Positions 42,261 to 54,069 of a stretch of 64,000 bases of DNA are shown in pieces. Origin of the DNA: Pusillimonas sp. DMV24BSW_D (GTDB lineage Bacteria > Pseudomonadota > Gammaproteobacteria > Burkholderiales > Burkholderiaceae_B); the NCBI RefSeq assembly GCF_011388195.1, contig NZ_CP049990.1, positions 1,798,001 to 1,862,000 of the forward strand, read 5' to 3'. Both the position numbers and the translations under genes were made by a program. The notes under the pieces were generated by a model. That model was not told where the DNA came from. It searched no databases and saw nothing but the letters and a program-made list of their open reading frames with translations. The stretch's first letter is position 1. Each line of letters opens with the position of its first letter.

Positions 42261-44981
42261 ATGGATTCCTTCGCCAAGGAGACGCTTCCTATTTCGCTGG
42301 AAGAGGAGATGCGCCGCAGCTATCTTGATTACGCGATGAGCGTAATTGTGGGGCGTGCGCTGCCGGATGTTCGCGACGGCTTGAAGCCGGTTCATCGTCG
42401 TGTGCTGTTCGCCATGCATGAGCTTAACAACGACTGGAACCGCGCGTACAAGAAGTCTGCGCGTATTGTGGGTGACGTCATCGGTAAATATCACCCTCAT
42501 GGTGATTCCGCCGTGTACGACACCATTGTTCGCATGGCACAGAACTTCTCGCTGCGTTATCCGCTTGTCGACGGCCAGGGCAATTTTGGCTCGGTCGATG
42601 GTGACAGCGCCGCCGCCATGCGTTACACGGAAATCCGCTTGGCCAAGATCGCGCATGAATTATTGGCTGATATAGATCAGGAAACGGTGGATTTCGGCCC
42701 CAACTACGACGGCAGTGAGCAGGAGCCGTTGCTGTTGCCTTCGCGTTTGCCCAATCTGCTGGTGAACGGCAGTGCCGGTATCGCAGTCGGTATGGCCACC
42801 AATATTCCGCCACACAATTTGTCGGAAGTGGTCGACGGCTGTCTGTATTGCTTGCGTAATCCCGAGTGTACGGTTGATGAGCTTATCGAGCTTATTCCTG
42901 CACCCGACTTTCCTACTGGCGGCATTATCTACGGTGTTTCCGGTGTACGGGAAGGTTATCGCACGGGGCGCGGCCGCGTCATTATGCGTGCCAAAACGCA
43001 TTTTGAAGACCTTGAAAAGGGAAATCGGCAGGCGATTATTGTTGATGCCATTCCGTATCAGGTGAACAAGAAAACGTTGCAGGAACGCATTGCGGAACTG
43101 GTCAACGAAAAGAAAATCGAAGGCATTTCCGATATTCGCGACGAGTCCGACAAAGACGGGATGCGTCTTGTTATCGAGCTTAAGCGCGGCGAAGTGCCGG
43201 AAGTGGTGCTGAATAATCTGTACAAGCACACGCAGTTGCAAGACACCTTCGGTATGAACTTTGTGGCGCTGGTCGACGGCCAGCCGCGCTTGTTGAACCT
43301 GAAGCAAATTGTTGAGTACTTCCTGTCGCATCGTCGGGAAGTCGTTACGCGTCGCACTGTTTATCAGCTGCGCAAGGCGCGCGAGCGCGGCCATGTGCTG
43401 GAAGGTTTGGCGGTGGCGCTAGCCAATATCGACGACTTCATCGCCATTATCAAGGCTGCGCCAACGCCGCCGGTGGCGCGTCAGGAACTCATGTCGCGTT
43501 CGTGGGACTCCTCGCTGGTGCGCGAAATGCTTCAGCGCGCCGATGCGGGTGAGACACCAGGCGGTCGGGTAGCGTACCGGCCTGAATCGTTGCCCGAAGG
43601 CTTCGGTTTGCAAGACGACGGCATGTATCGTTTAAGCGATACACAGGCGCAGGAAATCCTGAATATGCGCCTGCAGCGCCTTACCGGCCTCGAGCAAGAC
43701 AAGATCGTTAATGAGTATAAAGACATCATGGATACGATCACTGATTTGCTCGATATCCTTGCGCGTCCTGAGCGTATTACCAACATTATTGCCGACGAAC
43801 TCGCTGCCATTAAGAATGAGTTCTCCACCGGCACAAAAGACATTCGTCTTTCGGAAATTGAGCACAACGCAACCGAACTCGATACTGAAGACCTGATCAC
43901 TCCCATGGATATGGTGGTGACGTTATCGCAATCGGGTTATATCAAGAGCCAGCCGTTGTCTGAATACCGGGCGCAGAAACGGGGCGGTCGTGGCAAGCAG
44001 GCCACCACCATGAAAGAGAACGATTTTGTCGATCAACTCTTCATCGCCAACACGCATGATTATCTCTTGTGCTTCTCCGATCACGGCCGCGTGTATTGGC
44101 TGAAGGTGTGGGAGGTGCCGCAAGGGTCGCGCAACTCGCGTGGTCGACCGATTGTGAATATGTTCCCGCTCATGGACGGCGAGAAAATTACCGTAGTGCT
44201 GTCTGTAAAAGAGTTCAGCGAAGATCACTTTGTCTTCATGGCAACGTCACGCGGTACGGTTAAGAAAACACCGTTGTCTGATTTCTCCAACCCGCGCAAA
44301 GCCGGCATTATTGCGGTTGGGCTCGACGAGGGCGATTACCTTATCGGTGCCGAGCTTACCGATGGCAAGCACGATATTATGTTGTTCTCCGATGCGGGCA
44401 AGGCAGTGCGCTTCGATGAAAACGACGTCCGTCCCATGGGCCGCACCGCGCGTGGTGTACGAGGCATGATGCTGGAAGACGGGCAAACCGTTATTTCCAT
44501 GCTGGTGTCGAACGACGAATCGCTCAGCGTGCTTACCGCCACCGAAAACGGCTATGGCAAACGTACGCCTATTACAGAATATACCCGCCATGGTCGTGGC
44601 ACGAAGGGCATGATTGCTATTCAGGCCAGCGCGCGTAACGGCAAAATGGTCAGCGCCGTGTTGGTGCACGCCAGTGACGAAATCATGCTCATTACAAATT
44701 CGGGCGTGTTAATTCGCACACGTGTATCTGAAATTCGTGAAATGGGTCGCGCCACGCAGGGTGTCACGTTAATCAACGTCGATGAAAACAGCTATTTGTC
44801 GGGCGTGCGTCGTATTGTGGAAAGTGATGTCGACGATGTCGAGCTTTTAGACGACGTTGAAAATGATGATCTCGAAGGCGCAAGCGCTGCGGATAGCAAC
44901 GATGCGACAGATACCGGCGATCAAAGCGGGAACGATTCGCCCGCCGATGATTCAAACGACTCGGATTCGGAGGATCGCTAA
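42261..44981 (+). CDS. gyrA: DNA gyrase subunit A
   Basis: 906 residues. The breakage-reunion domain has the active tyrosine Y122 in [10 protein letters not shown]. The quinolone-determining region reads [10 protein letters not shown] with S83 and D87 in E. coli numbering, the susceptible form. The GyrA box is present as QKRGGRGKQ (around 573), and six repeats of the C-terminal DNA-wrapping pinwheel follow. The last 50 residues are extremely acidic (Asp, Glu, Ser, Asn), an extended tail of the kind that tunes supercoiling in E. coli. The stop overlaps the serC start in TAATG, the beginning of an eight-gene row. Confidence 0.98.
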   Translation: MDSFAKETLPISLEEEMRRSYLDYAMSVIVGRALPDVRDGLKPVHRRVLFAMHELNNDWNRAYKKSARIVGDVIGKYHPHGDSAVYDTIVRMAQNFSLRYPLVDGQGNFGSVDGDSAAAMRYTEIRLAKIAHELLADIDQETVDFGPNYDGSEQEPLLLPSRLPNLLVNGSAGIAVGMATNIPPHNLSEVVDGCLYCLRNPECTVDELIELIPAPDFPTGGIIYGVSGVREGYRTGRGRVIMRAKTHFEDLEKGNRQAIIVDAIPYQVNKKTLQERIAELVNEKKIEGISDIRDESDKDGMRLVIELKRGEVPEVVLNNLYKHTQLQDTFGMNFVALVDGQPRLLNLKQIVEYFLSHRREVVTRRTVYQLRKARERGHVLEGLAVALANIDDFIAIIKAAPTPPVARQELMSRSWDSSLVREMLQRADAGETPGGRVAYRPESLPEGFGLQDDGMYRLSDTQAQEILNMRLQRLTGLEQDKIVNEYKDIMDTITDLLDILARPERITNIIADELAAIKNEFSTGTKDIRLSEIEHNATELDTEDLITPMDMVVTLSQSGYIKSQPLSEYRAQKRGGRGKQATTMKENDFVDQLFIANTHDYLLCFSDHGRVYWLKVWEVPQGSRNSRGRPIVNMFPLMDGEKITVVLSVKEFSEDHFVFMATSRGTVKKTPLSDFSNPRKAGIIAVGLDEGDYLIGAELTDGKHDIMLFSDAGKAVRFDENDVRPMGRTARGVRGMMLEDGQTVISMLVSNDESLSVLTATENGYGKRTPITEYTRHGRGTKGMIAIQASARNGKMVSAVLVHASDEIMLITNSGVLIRTRVSEIREMGRATQGVTLINVDENSYLSGVRRIVESDVDDVELLDDVENDDLEGASAADSNDATDTGDQSGNDSPADDSNDSDSEDR

Positions 44982-46108
44982 TGCGCCCCTGGAATTTTTC
45001 CGCCGGCCCTTCAGCGCTGCCATTGCCGGTGCTGGAGCAGGCCGCGCAGGAAATGACCGACTGGCATGGCAGTGGCTTGTCGGTTATGGAGATGAGTCAC
45101 CGCGGCAAACATTTTCTTCAAATCATCAATGAGGCCCACGACGATCTGCGTGAGCTGTTGTCTGTTCCTGATGATTTTGAAATTTTGTTTATGCAGGGCG
45201 GTGCCACCGCTGAAAATGCCATTATTCCATTGAACCTGATAGGTCGTCAGGGTTTGGGCAAGGCCGATTACGTGTTATCGGGAATCTGGTCGGAAAAGTC
45301 CTGCAAAGAGGCCCGGCGCTACGGCGATATTGCCGTGGCAGGCAGTAGCGGATGCGCTTCCGTGATCAATGGTCTTTCCCAGGCAGCTTTCACCTGGTTT
45401 CCCGAGCCGGCGCAATGGCAGTTGCGCGACGATGCCGCCTATGTGCACCTGTGCAGCAATGAAACGATTGGCGGCGTGGAGTTCGTTAATTGGCCAGATC
45501 TGAATGCTTTGGGTGCGAAAGGGGTGCCGTTGGTAGTGGATGCGTCATCACACATACTGTCGCGACCCATTGATTTTTCCAATGTTGGTTTGGTGTATGC
45601 CGGTGCCCAAAAGAACGCTGGCCCGGCCGGAGTCACGCTGGTTATGATTCGCAAAGACTTAATCGGTCACGCTTTACCGCACTGCCCCTCGGCTTTCGAC
45701 TACGCGAATGTGGCGGCCTCGGACTCCATGTTCAATACGCCGCCCACTTACGCAATTTACGTCATGGGCCTGGTATTCAAGTGGCTCAAGCAACACGGTG
45801 GGGTCGCCGCCATCGAGCAGGCCAATATTCAAAAGGCCAAGGCGCTGTACAGCTATATCGACGCCTCCGGCTTTTATGAAAATCGGGTTCATCCCAGCGT
45901 GCGTTCTCGCATGAATGTACCGTTTTTTCTGGCCAACGAAGCATTGAACACAACGTTTCTGGCTGAATCAGAGCAGGCGGGTTTGTTTCAGTTGAAAGGG
46001 CACAAAAGTGTAGGCGGGATGCGCGCATCCATCTACAATGCCATGCCGCTTGAGGGCGTGCAGGCGCTGGTGAATTTCATGCAAGAGTTTGAACGTCGCC
46101 ACGGATAA
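44981..46108 (+). CDS. serC: Phosphoserine aminotransferase
   Basis: 375 residues, starts [18 protein letters not shown], the classical SerC opening. [13 protein letters not shown] binds [19 protein letters not shown] holds the Asp, and the Schiff-base lysine is in [16 protein letters not shown]. It makes phosphoserine from 3-phosphohydroxypyruvate and glutamate, and the analogous step of pyridoxal phosphate synthesis. Overlaps gyrA by one base, and pheA follows after 12 bases. Confidence 0.97.
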   Translation: MRPWNFSAGPSALPLPVLEQAAQEMTDWHGSGLSVMEMSHRGKHFLQIINEAHDDLRELLSVPDDFEILFMQGGATAENAIIPLNLIGRQGLGKADYVLSGIWSEKSCKEARRYGDIAVAGSSGCASVINGLSQAAFTWFPEPAQWQLRDDAAYVHLCSNETIGGVEFVNWPDLNALGAKGVPLVVDASSHILSRPIDFSNVGLVYAGAQKNAGPAGVTLVMIRKDLIGHALPHCPSAFDYANVAASDSMFNTPPTYAIYVMGLVFKWLKQHGGVAAIEQANIQKAKALYSYIDASGFYENRVHPSVRSRMNVPFFLANEALNTTFLAESEQAGLFQLKGHKSVGGMRASIYNAMPLEGVQALVNFMQEFERRHG

Positions 46109-46120
46109 GAAAAGTTTGCC

Positions 46121-47206
46121 ATGGATAAAGATTTGCAGGCCAGTTTGACGCCGTTGCGTGAAGCAATTGACGCGATTGATAAGGAAATTTTGTCTTTGTT
46201 GAATCGGCGTGCCCGCACGGCACAGCAAGTTGGTGAAGTAAAAGAGGCTTTTGATGCCGCCGGTCCGGTACTGAAACCCGAGCGTGAGGCCAGCTTGATT
46301 CGCCATTTGCAATCACTGAACCAAGGCCCGTTCACGGAAGAAGGCATTGAGTCGGTATGGCGTGAAATTATTTCTGTCTGCCGTGGTCTGGAGCGCACGT
46401 TGATTGTGGCCTATCTGGGTCCGCAGGGCTCGTTTTCAGAGCAGGCCGCCTTAGAACAGTTTGGTCATTCCGTTCAAAAAATGCCGTGCGCGAATTTCGA
46501 TGAAGTGTTTCGCGCGGTTGAGTCGGGTCAGGCGGATATTGGCATGGTACCTGTGGAGAACTCCACAGAGGGCGCTGTCAGCCGGACATTGGATTTGTTA
46601 TTAAATTCGTCTCTGAAGGTCATGGGTGAGCGCTCACTCAGCATTCAGCATTGCCTGATGACGCAATCGGGGACGATGGACGGCATTACCACGGTAATGG
46701 CGCATCCGCAGGCATTGGCGCAATGTCAGGCTTGGCTGGGCCGACACTATCCGCAACTGAGTCGCGATGCGGCGTCCAGTAATGCCGAAGCGGCGCGGGT
46801 GGCGGCTGAGGACGCCGGCGTGGCTGCGATTGCAGGGGTGGCTGCGGCCGATGCCTGGAATTTGAAAGTTGTGGCGCCGGGTATTCAAGATGACCCGCAT
46901 AATCGCACCCGTTTTCTGGTGGTGGGTGCCGACGACGTCGCCCCGTCCGGTCACGACAAAACAAGCCTTATTTTGGCAGTACCGAACCGCGCCGGTGCAG
47001 TTTATGACATGTTGGAGCCCATTGCCCGCAACGGCGTGTCGATGTCGCGGCTGGAGTCGCGACCGGCCCGCACCGGTCAGTGGGAATATTATTTCTATGT
47101 CGATGTTTTGGGGCATCAAAGCGACCCTGCCGTTAAGGCAACGCTGGTTGATTTGAAGAAACGCGCCGCTTTTTTCAAGGTGCTGGGTTCTTACCCCGTG
47201 CAATAA
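46121..47206 (+). CDS. pheA: Bifunctional chorismate mutase / prephenate dehydratase
   Basis: 361 residues in three parts: AroQ-type chorismate mutase (about 5-95: LREAIDAIDKEILSLLNRRA), prephenate dehydratase (about 100-275: YLGPQGSFSEQAA, VPVENSTEGAVSRTLDLLL, NRTRFLVVG) and a regulatory ACT domain (about 285-360: NRAGAVYDMLEPIARNGVSM with ESRPARTGQWEYYFYVD). It leads chorismate to phenylpyruvate for phenylalanine; the ESRP motif in the ACT domain is the phenylalanine feedback site. Twelve bases after serC, thirteen before tyrA. Confidence 0.97.
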   Translation: MDKDLQASLTPLREAIDAIDKEILSLLNRRARTAQQVGEVKEAFDAAGPVLKPEREASLIRHLQSLNQGPFTEEGIESVWREIISVCRGLERTLIVAYLGPQGSFSEQAALEQFGHSVQKMPCANFDEVFRAVESGQADIGMVPVENSTEGAVSRTLDLLLNSSLKVMGERSLSIQHCLMTQSGTMDGITTVMAHPQALAQCQAWLGRHYPQLSRDAASSNAEAARVAAEDAGVAAIAGVAAADAWNLKVVAPGIQDDPHNRTRFLVVGADDVAPSGHDKTSLILAVPNRAGAVYDMLEPIARNGVSMSRLESRPARTGQWEYYFYVDVLGHQSDPAVKATLVDLKKRAAFFKVLGSYPVQ

Positions 47207-47219
47207 CGGGGCGAATTGC

Positions 47220-48113
47220 ATGGACAACTCTCCGCCTTTCCCGTCGATTGATGTTTTGGCCATTGTGGGCGTGGGCCTGATTGGTGGTTCATTTGCGGCG
47301 GCGTTACGCAAAGCAGGGCGGGTTAAGCGCGTGCTGGGTGTAGGGCGGCGGCCAGGGCCGTTGGCGCAGGCCAAGCGCCTGGGACTTATCGACGAGGCGG
47401 TATCGCTTGAAGAGGCGGCCGGCCAGGCCGACGTTATTTTGCTGGCTTCGCCGGTGGGCTCCATGCCGGCCTTGTTTCGCGGGTTGGCGCCTCATTTGAA
47501 AGAAACCACGCTGTTAACCGACGCAGGCAGTACTAAGGCCGACGTTGTGAAAGCGGCATACGAAGCCTTGGGAGCGCGCGTTGGGCAGTTCGTGCCGGGT
47601 CACCCCATTGCGGGCGCTGAAAAGACCGGCCCCGAGTCTGCCGAAGCAGGCCTATATGAAGGTAGGCATGTTGTACTTACGCCTTTGCCTGAAAACTCAG
47701 CGGTGATGCGTCAGCAGCTAACTCAGTTATGGGAGGCCGTGGGGGCACGGGTTGTACTAATGGATCCGGAAAGTCACGATCGCGCTTTGGCGTCGGTGAG
47801 CCACTTGCCCCACTTTCTGGCTTCTGTTTTTATGGAGCAGGTCGCGGCTTGCGCCGACGCTGATTTGCGTCTTGGTTTGGCCGGAACCGGTTTCCGGGAT
47901 TTTACTCGTGTGGCGGCTGGGTCGGCCGAAATGTGGCGCGATATTTTTATGGCCAATCGTGAAGCGGTGTTGCGTGAACTCAACGATTTTCGTGTCACGC
48001 TTGATGCGGCCGAATCGGCCTTGCGCGAAGAAGATGCGCAAAAGCTTTACGACATGCTTGAACGCGCCGCTTTGGCGCGGCGTTTTTGGGGTAGCAGGAG
48101 CGGTTTGTCATGA
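47220..48113 (+). CDS. tyrA: Prephenate (arogenate) dehydrogenase
   Basis: 297 residues. The NAD(P) site is [33 protein letters not shown] and [18 protein letters not shown] are TyrA landmarks, with the catalytic His in [11 protein letters not shown]. It oxidises prephenate (or arogenate) on the way to tyrosine. No mutase or ACT domain is fused. It ends with an overlap of four bases with aroA (48110-48113), so the two are coupled. Confidence 0.95.
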   Translation: MDNSPPFPSIDVLAIVGVGLIGGSFAAALRKAGRVKRVLGVGRRPGPLAQAKRLGLIDEAVSLEEAAGQADVILLASPVGSMPALFRGLAPHLKETTLLTDAGSTKADVVKAAYEALGARVGQFVPGHPIAGAEKTGPESAEAGLYEGRHVVLTPLPENSAVMRQQLTQLWEAVGARVVLMDPESHDRALASVSHLPHFLASVFMEQVAACADADLRLGLAGTGFRDFTRVAAGSAEMWRDIFMANREAVLRELNDFRVTLDAAESALREEDAQKLYDMLERAALARRFWGSRSGLS

Positions 48114-49450
48114 GTTCTTCCGGTGTCAGAGAGACGTTGGGTCGTCTGGTGTTGCCGCCCTCCACTGAAGCGTCCGGACAAATGACGCTGCCGGGATCCA
48201 AAAGCATTTCCAATCGCGTGTTGTTACTGGCCGCACTGGCGCAGGGGCAAACGCGGATTCGGGGGTTATTGGATTCGGACGACACTCGGGTCATGCTGGC
48301 GGCGTTGGAAGCGTTGGGCCTGACGCTTCAGCGGGAGTCTGATACCGAAGTGTGGGTAACAGGCCAGGCGGTTTTTAAAAACCAGCAAGCGGATTTGTTT
48401 CTTGGAAATGCCGGTACGGCGTTTCGGCCGCTTACTGCGGCACTGGCCCTGATGGGTGGGAACTTCCGGTTGTCGGGTGTGCCGCGCATGCATGAACGAC
48501 CGATTGGCGACCTTGTCGATGCTTTGCAACAACTGGGAGCCGGCATTCAATATGAGGCCCAGACGGGCTATCCGCCATTGAAAATTTCACCCGCGCAAAC
48601 AACCGTGAATCCGTTCACGCGCGTTAAGGGGTCGGTTTCCAGCCAGTTTCTTACGGCTTTGCTCATGGCGGCGCCGCTGGCTACAGCCCGAATGGGGCAA
48701 CCCCTTGTTATTGAGGTCGAGGGTGACCTGATTTCGAAACCCTATATTTTGATCACGCTTAATTTAATGGCACATTTCGGCGTGCAGGTTAAACGTGAAG
48801 GTTGGTCCCGCTTTACGGTGCCGGCTGATGCTCACTATGTTTCGCCGGGCGAGATCATGGTCGAAGGCGACGCCTCTTCAGCTTCGTACTTTATGGCGTT
48901 GGGTGCCATTGGGGGCGGCCCGGTTACCGTGCATGGCGTGGGTGCAGACAGTATTCAGGGAGACATTGCCTTTGCGCAAACGTTGGAGGAAATGGGCGCG
49001 CAGGTGAGTTGGGGAGCGCATTCGGTTTCTGTTTCAGGGCCGTGCGTGGCCAAGGGGGGGCGGTTACGTGCCTTCGATAAAGATTTCAACCTTATTCCCG
49101 ACGCGGCGATGACGGCTGCTGCTTTGGCTCTGTACGCTGACGGCCCTTGCCGGTTGCGCAATATCGGAAGCTGGCGCGTAAAAGAGACCGATCGAATCCA
49201 CGCGATGCATACTGAATTGGCGAAACTGGGCGCGCAAGTTGAGTCGGGGTCTGATTGGTTAAGGGTCACCCCTCCGGCAACGCCCGGCAGTTGGCGGGCG
49301 GCCGAGATTGAAACCTACGACGACCATCGGATGGCTATGTGTTTTTCGTTGGCGGCGTTTGGACCGGTACCGGTAACCATTCTTGAGCCCGCATGCGTTA
49401 GCAAAACCTTTCCTGATTATTTCAACATCTATAGCAAACTGGTGAAATGA
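48110..49450 (+). CDS. aroA: 3-phosphoshikimate 1-carboxyvinyltransferase (EPSP synthase)
   Basis: 446 residues. [18 protein letters not shown] and [20 protein letters not shown] are the shikimate-phosphate and PEP-binding signatures; the residue after GNAGTA is Phe, not Met as in E. coli (GNAGTAMRPL), with the Gly of GNAG intact, so this is the class I glyphosate-sensitive type. [11 protein letters not shown] near the C-terminus is also typical. It makes EPSP, the precursor of chorismate. Coupled by four-base overlaps to tyrA and to cmk. Confidence 0.97.
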   Translation: MSSSGVRETLGRLVLPPSTEASGQMTLPGSKSISNRVLLLAALAQGQTRIRGLLDSDDTRVMLAALEALGLTLQRESDTEVWVTGQAVFKNQQADLFLGNAGTAFRPLTAALALMGGNFRLSGVPRMHERPIGDLVDALQQLGAGIQYEAQTGYPPLKISPAQTTVNPFTRVKGSVSSQFLTALLMAAPLATARMGQPLVIEVEGDLISKPYILITLNLMAHFGVQVKREGWSRFTVPADAHYVSPGEIMVEGDASSASYFMALGAIGGGPVTVHGVGADSIQGDIAFAQTLEEMGAQVSWGAHSVSVSGPCVAKGGRLRAFDKDFNLIPDAAMTAAALALYADGPCRLRNIGSWRVKETDRIHAMHTELAKLGAQVESGSDWLRVTPPATPGSWRAAEIETYDDHRMAMCFSLAAFGPVPVTILEPACVSKTFPDYFNIYSKLVK

Positions 49451-50121
49451 CGATTAATACGCAAGATGTTCCGGTCATTGCGATTGATGGGCCCACCGCA
49501 TCCGGCAAGGGCACAGTGGCACAGCGTGTGGCACAGCACTTGGGTTGGGCGGTGCTTGATAGTGGTGCGTTGTATCGTCTGACTGCGCTGGCCTGCATGC
49601 AAAATGGGGTGGTCGATAGCAATGAAGCCGAGGCGGCACGAATTGCCGCCGGTCTGGATGTGCAGTTTCATCATGGCGCGATCTGGCTGGACGGCCGGGA
49701 TGTAACGGCGGCGATTCGTGAGGAACCTGTTGGTGTATTTGCTTCGCGCATTGCCGCTTTCGGTATGGTCCGACAGGCACTATTGGAGCGCCAGCGCGCA
49801 TTCAGGCGGCTGCCTGGGCTGGTGGCCGATGGCCGGGATATGGGTACGGTTGTGTTCCCAGATGCCCCTTTAAAAATATTTTTAGTGGCCGATGTTGCGG
49901 CGCGCGCTGAAAGACGCTGTAAGCAGTTGAAGGAAAAGGGTTTTTCTGCTAACCTTTCGAGTTTGATGGAGGATCTGCAGGCGCGCGATGAGCGTGACCG
50001 TACCCGCAGCAATGCGCCGCTGGTACCTGCACCCGATGCCATCACCATTGATTCTTCAAATTTAACCATTGAAGAAACCGTGAATGCAGTACTCGACCAC
50101 TGGTCGAAAATTGGGGCCTGA
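49447..50121 (+). CDS. cmk: Cytidylate kinase
   Basis: 224 residues. The P-loop is [30 protein letters not shown] binds the nucleotide, and [21 protein letters not shown] and [11 protein letters not shown] follow. It phosphorylates CMP and dCMP. The start overlaps aroA by four bases; 121 bases separate it from rpsA, which may hold a separate rpsA promoter, though I see no clear one. Confidence 0.96.
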   Translation: MTINTQDVPVIAIDGPTASGKGTVAQRVAQHLGWAVLDSGALYRLTALACMQNGVVDSNEAEAARIAAGLDVQFHHGAIWLDGRDVTAAIREEPVGVFASRIAAFGMVRQALLERQRAFRRLPGLVADGRDMGTVVFPDAPLKIFLVADVAARAERRCKQLKEKGFSANLSSLMEDLQARDERDRTRSNAPLVPAPDAITIDSSNLTIEETVNAVLDHWSKIGA

Positions 50122-50242
50122 ATTTAGCTGGAAGCCGCGTTATTCCAACGTATTCAGTTTTTCAGGCAATGTTTAACTCCACTGGGGCAATGGTTGCCTT
50201 GGTGTGTTTTTACCGGCCATCTTGGCCTATGGATTGAATTTA

Positions 50243-51961
50243 ATGTCCTCAACTTTAACCCCTGAAGCCGCTATTGGCGGCGAAAGCTTTGCCGATCTTT
50301 TTGCTGAAAGTCTGAAAACCCAAGACATGAAGTCTGGCGAAGTTATTTCGGCAGAAGTCCTTCGTGTTGATCACAATTTCGTCGTTGTTAACGCCGGCCT
50401 TAAATCGGAAGCTTTGATTCCGCTGGAAGAGTTCCTGAATGATCAGGGCGAGCTGGAAGTCAAGGAAGGTGATTTTGTTTCGGTTGCGATTGATTCGCTC
50501 GAAAATGGCTACGGCGACACCATTCTGTCGCGTGATCGCGCCAAGCGCCTGTCGGCCTGGCTGTCGCTCGAACAGGCGCTGGAATCCGGCGAACTGGTTA
50601 ACGGCACCATCACCGGCAAAGTGAAGGGTGGTCTTACTGTCATGACGAACGGTATCCGTGCATTCCTGCCCGGCTCACTGGTCGACATGCGTCCTGTTAA
50701 AGACACCACGCCCTACGAGGGCAAAACGCTTGATTTCAAAGTTATCAAACTCGATCGCAAGCGCAATAACGTTGTGCTGTCGCGCCGTGCGGTGCTTGAG
50801 GCCAGCATGGGCGAAGAGCGCGAAAAGCTGCTCGAAACATTGCACGAAGGTGCAGTTGTCAAAGGTATCGTCAAGAACATCACCGACTACGGCGCGTTTA
50901 TCGACCTGGGTGGTATCGACGGTCTCTTGCACATTACCGACATGGCATGGCGCCGTGTGCGTCATCCTTCCGAAGTTCTGTCCGTTGGCCAGGAAGTGGA
51001 AGCCAAAGTACTCAAGTTCGATCAAGAGAAGAGCCGTGTTTCACTGGGTGTGAAGCAATTGGGCGAAGATCCCTGGATCGGTCTGGCGCGTCGTTACCCA
51101 CAAGGTACGCGTTTGTTCGGTAAAGTCACGAACCTTACCGACTACGGTTCATTTGTCGAGGTTGAAGACGGTATTGAAGGCCTGGTTCACGTTTCCGAAA
51201 TGGATTGGACCAACAAGAACGTTGACCCGCGCAAAGTTGTCACCCTGGGTGAAGAAGTTGAAGTCATGGTTCTGGAAATCGATGAAGATCGTCGTCGTAT
51301 TTCGCTGGGCATGAAGCAGTGCCGCCAGAATCCGTGGGAAGAGTTCGCCATGAACTTCAAGCGCGGTGATAAGGTTAGCGGTGCAATCAAATCCATCACT
51401 GATTTTGGCGTATTCGTGGGCTTGCCTGGTGGTATCGACGGTCTGGTGCATTTGTCCGACCTGTCCTGGTCCGATACAGGTGAAGAAGCAGTTCGCAACT
51501 TCAAGAAGGGCGATGAAATCGAAGCCGTTGTCTTGGGTATCGACACTGATAAAGAGCGTATTTCCCTGGGCATCAAGCAACTTGAGGGCGACCCCTTCAA
51601 CAACTTCGTTGCTACTTACGACAAGGGTGCAGTTGTTCCCGGCGTGATCAAATCAGTTGAAGCGAAAGGTGCCGTCATCAATCTGTCGCTCGACGTCGAT
51701 GGCTATCTGCGTGCCTCTGAAATTTCCAGTGGTCGTGTTGAAGACGCCACAACGGTGTTGAAAGAAGGCGAAAGCGTTGAAGCCATGATCATCAACGTGG
51801 ATCGCAAGGCGCGTTCCATTCAATTGTCCATCAAGGCTCGTGATAACGCTGAAACTGCTGAAACACTGCAGCGTATGACTGAAGCAAGTGCGTCGTCCGG
51901 TACAACCAATCTGGGTGCATTGCTGAAAGCCAAGCTCGACCAGCAACGCGACGACGGTTAA
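50243..51961 (+). CDS. rpsA: 30S ribosomal protein S1
   Basis: 572 residues from ATG 50243 ([10 protein letters not shown]); an in-frame start 39 bases upstream is rejected because the family begins here. Six S1 RNA-binding repeats are visible, starting near residues 35, 120, 205, 290, 377 and 465, each with the G-x-V or A-x-V ... G-x-V-x-x-I/V-x-D-Y-G-A/S-F pattern ([40 protein letters not shown]). S1 brings mRNA to the 30S subunit. The codon use is strongly biased as in highly expressed genes. ihfB follows after five bases. Confidence 0.98.
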   Translation: MSSTLTPEAAIGGESFADLFAESLKTQDMKSGEVISAEVLRVDHNFVVVNAGLKSEALIPLEEFLNDQGELEVKEGDFVSVAIDSLENGYGDTILSRDRAKRLSAWLSLEQALESGELVNGTITGKVKGGLTVMTNGIRAFLPGSLVDMRPVKDTTPYEGKTLDFKVIKLDRKRNNVVLSRRAVLEASMGEEREKLLETLHEGAVVKGIVKNITDYGAFIDLGGIDGLLHITDMAWRRVRHPSEVLSVGQEVEAKVLKFDQEKSRVSLGVKQLGEDPWIGLARRYPQGTRLFGKVTNLTDYGSFVEVEDGIEGLVHVSEMDWTNKNVDPRKVVTLGEEVEVMVLEIDEDRRRISLGMKQCRQNPWEEFAMNFKRGDKVSGAIKSITDFGVFVGLPGGIDGLVHLSDLSWSDTGEEAVRNFKKGDEIEAVVLGIDTDKERISLGIKQLEGDPFNNFVATYDKGAVVPGVIKSVEAKGAVINLSLDVDGYLRASEISSGRVEDATTVLKEGESVEAMIINVDRKARSIQLSIKARDNAETAETLQRMTEASASSGTTNLGALLKAKLDQQRDDG

Positions 51962-51966
51962 TTGGT

Positions 51967-52329
51967 GTGACTAAGTCAGAACTGATCGCCTTATTGGCCA
52001 CCCGGTATCCGCAACTTGCGTTGCGTGATACCGACCTGGCTGTGAAAACGGTGCTTGAAGCCATGACTCAGGCGTTGGCCGATGGTCAGCGCATTGAAAT
52101 CCGTGGCTTTGGCAGTTTCTCTTTATCGAAGCGGGCGCCTCGTGTAGGGCGCAATCCCAAATCGGGAGAAAAAGTCATGGTGCCGGGTAAACAGGTTCCC
52201 CATTTCAAGGCCGGTAAAGAGCTGCGTGAGCGGGTTGACGCGGCATTTGAGCAGGAACAGGCCGGTAACAAGGCAGAGAAAGCTGAACTTTTTCCAACGT
52301 CGTACGACACGAAAATTGCGCATGGCTAG
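51967..52329 (+). CDS. ihfB: Integration host factor subunit beta
   Basis: 120 residues starting with GTG. The HU/IHF fold is complete: [37 protein letters not shown] and [21 protein letters not shown] with the DNA-bending Pro. About 25 residues of charged tail ([15 protein letters not shown]) extend beyond the usual 94. With IhfA it bends DNA at sites of recombination, replication and sigma-54 promoters. It ends the gyrA-to-ihfB row; a terminator follows. Confidence 0.95.
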   Translation: MTKSELIALLATRYPQLALRDTDLAVKTVLEAMTQALADGQRIEIRGFGSFSLSKRAPRVGRNPKSGEKVMVPGKQVPHFKAGKELRERVDAAFEQEQAGNKAEKAELFPTSYDTKIAHG

Positions 52330-52367
52330 CTAACGCACGCCAGAGCAAATTTGCTGTACCGAAGAAG

Positions 52368-52395
52368 CCGGAACCCGCAATGGTTCCGGTTTTTT
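52368..52395 (+). terminator. Intrinsic terminator after ihfB
   Basis: CCGGAACC (52368-52375), six-base loop, GGTTCCGG (52382-52389), then six T. It closes the gyrA-to-ihfB transcription. Confidence 0.9.
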
Positions 52396-52477
52396 CATTT
52401 CAGATGTGTCCGAGCGGCTGTCGTCGATAAATTCCCTTTACAATTGTCGTCACTGAAATATTTGCGGAGCCATTGTC

Positions 52478-52798
52478 ATGCGCTATATCGTATGGGCATT
52501 GCGACTGATTATCTTTGTCGTTGTTTTATTGTTTGCCTTGAAAAACACGAATCCGGTTGAGGTCGGCTTCTATGGTGACCATGTTGTGTCGGGTGTGCCA
52601 CTTATTGTTGTCATGCTGGTGGCGTTTGTTGTTGGTATTGCGTTTGCGCTGCTCGCTGTTGTGCCGGCCACGCTGCGTCGCAGGCGGGAATTGAAAAAAA
52701 CGCAACGTGAGGTTCAACGTTTGCAGGACAGCCTTGCAACGCGCGAAGTTCAGGGGCATTCGGATCCTGAGCCGGTCGTACCGTTGGCACCGCTGTAG
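52478..52798 (+). CDS. lapA: LapA family (DUF1049) membrane protein
   Basis: 106 residues with two hydrophobic helices (about 4-21 and 42-66), a connecting stretch NTNPVEVGFYGDHV typical of DUF1049, and a charged coiled-coil tail (RRRRELKKTQREVQRLQDSL). LapA works with LapB at the inner membrane in controlling LPS amounts through LpxC turnover. The gene precedes lapB by 41 bases, the standard arrangement. Confidence 0.92.
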   Translation: MRYIVWALRLIIFVVVLLFALKNTNPVEVGFYGDHVVSGVPLIVVMLVAFVVGIAFALLAVVPATLRRRRELKKTQREVQRLQDSLATREVQGHSDPEPVVPLAPL

Positions 52799-52839
52799 TA
52801 CTTTTTTATTGCCTGATTCCAATATACAAGGCTTGATAC

Positions 52840-54069
52840 ATGGATTTCGAACCGTGGTGGCTCATTGCCGTTCCCGTTCTGTTTGGCTTGGGCTGGATTG
52901 CTGCACGCGTGGATATTCGGCAAATGTTGTCTGAAACCCGCAGCTTGCCCGACTCTTACTTCAAGGGTCTGAACTTTATTCTGAATGAAGAGCCCGATCG
53001 TGCAATTGATGCATTTGTCGAGGTGGCCAAGCTCGATCCCGAGACGACGGAGCTGCATTTTGCATTGGGTAGTTTGTTCCGGCGCCGGGGAGAAATGGAA
53101 CGGGCGATTCGGGTGCACCAAAGTTTGTTGTCGCGTGCCGATTTGCCCCAGGCGGAGCGTGAACATGCATTGCATGAAATAGCGCACGATTATTTGAAGG
53201 CGGGCATGCTTGATCGTGCCGAAGAGGCTTTCTTGCAGGTGGAGCATACGCGTTTTGCCGTTTCAGCAGTGCGAGCCCTGATTAGAATTTATGAGTCTGA
53301 GCACGATTGGCCTCGGGCAATAGAGGCGGTAAAGCGTTTAACTGCGTTGGTTGATGAGCCTGTTCCGCAGTTGGTTCATTATCAGTGTGAACAGGCGCTG
53401 AGTGCGTTGTCGCAAAAGCCGGCCAAGCTCGACGTTGCACAAACTGCCCTTGACGCCGCGGAGAATGCGGCCAGAATCCTTAAAGTGCAGCGAAAAGGGG
53501 CGGCATATCAAGCTCGTATTGCCATATTACGGGCAGCTTTGTGTCGTGCCAAAGGTGAGTCGGGTCCAGAGCGGGTTTATTTGGAATCAATTTTGTCCGA
53601 CGCGCCTGATTACGCCGGCCTGGTGGCGGCGGATCTCCTTGAAAATTATCGCCAGTCCGGCCAGGTGGACCAAGGCTTGGCTATTTTAAAGTCGCACTAC
53701 GCCCTGTATCCATCGCTTGACTTGTTCAATCTGGTCTTTCGTGAACTACGCAGCCAGGAGGGTTATGGCCCGGCATGGGCTTTTGCACGGGAAGCGCTGC
53801 GGTCGAAACCATCTTTACTAGGGCTCGACCGTCTTCTTGAGGCCGAACTGGCGGTTGATCACCGGGCTCAAGCTGATTCCCCCGCGGCAACGGCTGTGGC
53901 TCAGGCCGACCTCAGCCTGCTGCGTAGTCTTATTCATAAGCACAGTCAGCGTTTAGATCGTTATGCCTGCACCCAATGCGGCTTTGAGGCGCGCAATTAT
54001 TACTGGCAATGCCCGGGTTGCAATGCGTGGGAAACCTATCCACCCCGGCGTCTGGAGGAAATAAGATGA
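52840..54069 (+). CDS. lapB: Lipopolysaccharide assembly protein LapB
   Basis: 409 residues: an N-terminal membrane helix (about 5-22), a row of TPR repeats (about 45-350; e.g. ELHFALGSLFRRRGEMERAI) and a C-terminal rubredoxin-like metal site YACTQCGFEARNYYWQCPGCNAWETY, with two Cys-x2-Cys pairs. LapB is the adaptor that leads LpxC to FtsH, balancing LPS against phospholipid. The stop overlaps the heptokinase start in ATGA. Confidence 0.96.
   Translation: MDFEPWWLIAVPVLFGLGWIAARVDIRQMLSETRSLPDSYFKGLNFILNEEPDRAIDAFVEVAKLDPETTELHFALGSLFRRRGEMERAIRVHQSLLSRADLPQAEREHALHEIAHDYLKAGMLDRAEEAFLQVEHTRFAVSAVRALIRIYESEHDWPRAIEAVKRLTALVDEPVPQLVHYQCEQALSALSQKPAKLDVAQTALDAAENAARILKVQRKGAAYQARIAILRAALCRAKGESGPERVYLESILSDAPDYAGLVAADLLENYRQSGQVDQGLAILKSHYALYPSLDLFNLVFRELRSQEGYGPAWAFAREALRSKPSLLGLDRLLEAELAVDHRAQADSPAATAVAQADLSLLRSLIHKHSQRLDRYACTQCGFEARNYYWQCPGCNAWETYPPRRLEEIR

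Noticed and set aside
42660-43394. Long antisense open frame of 244 codons inside gyrA
   Set aside because: It lies opposite a universally conserved gene, has odd composition and no family features; GC-rich conserved genes often give such shadows.
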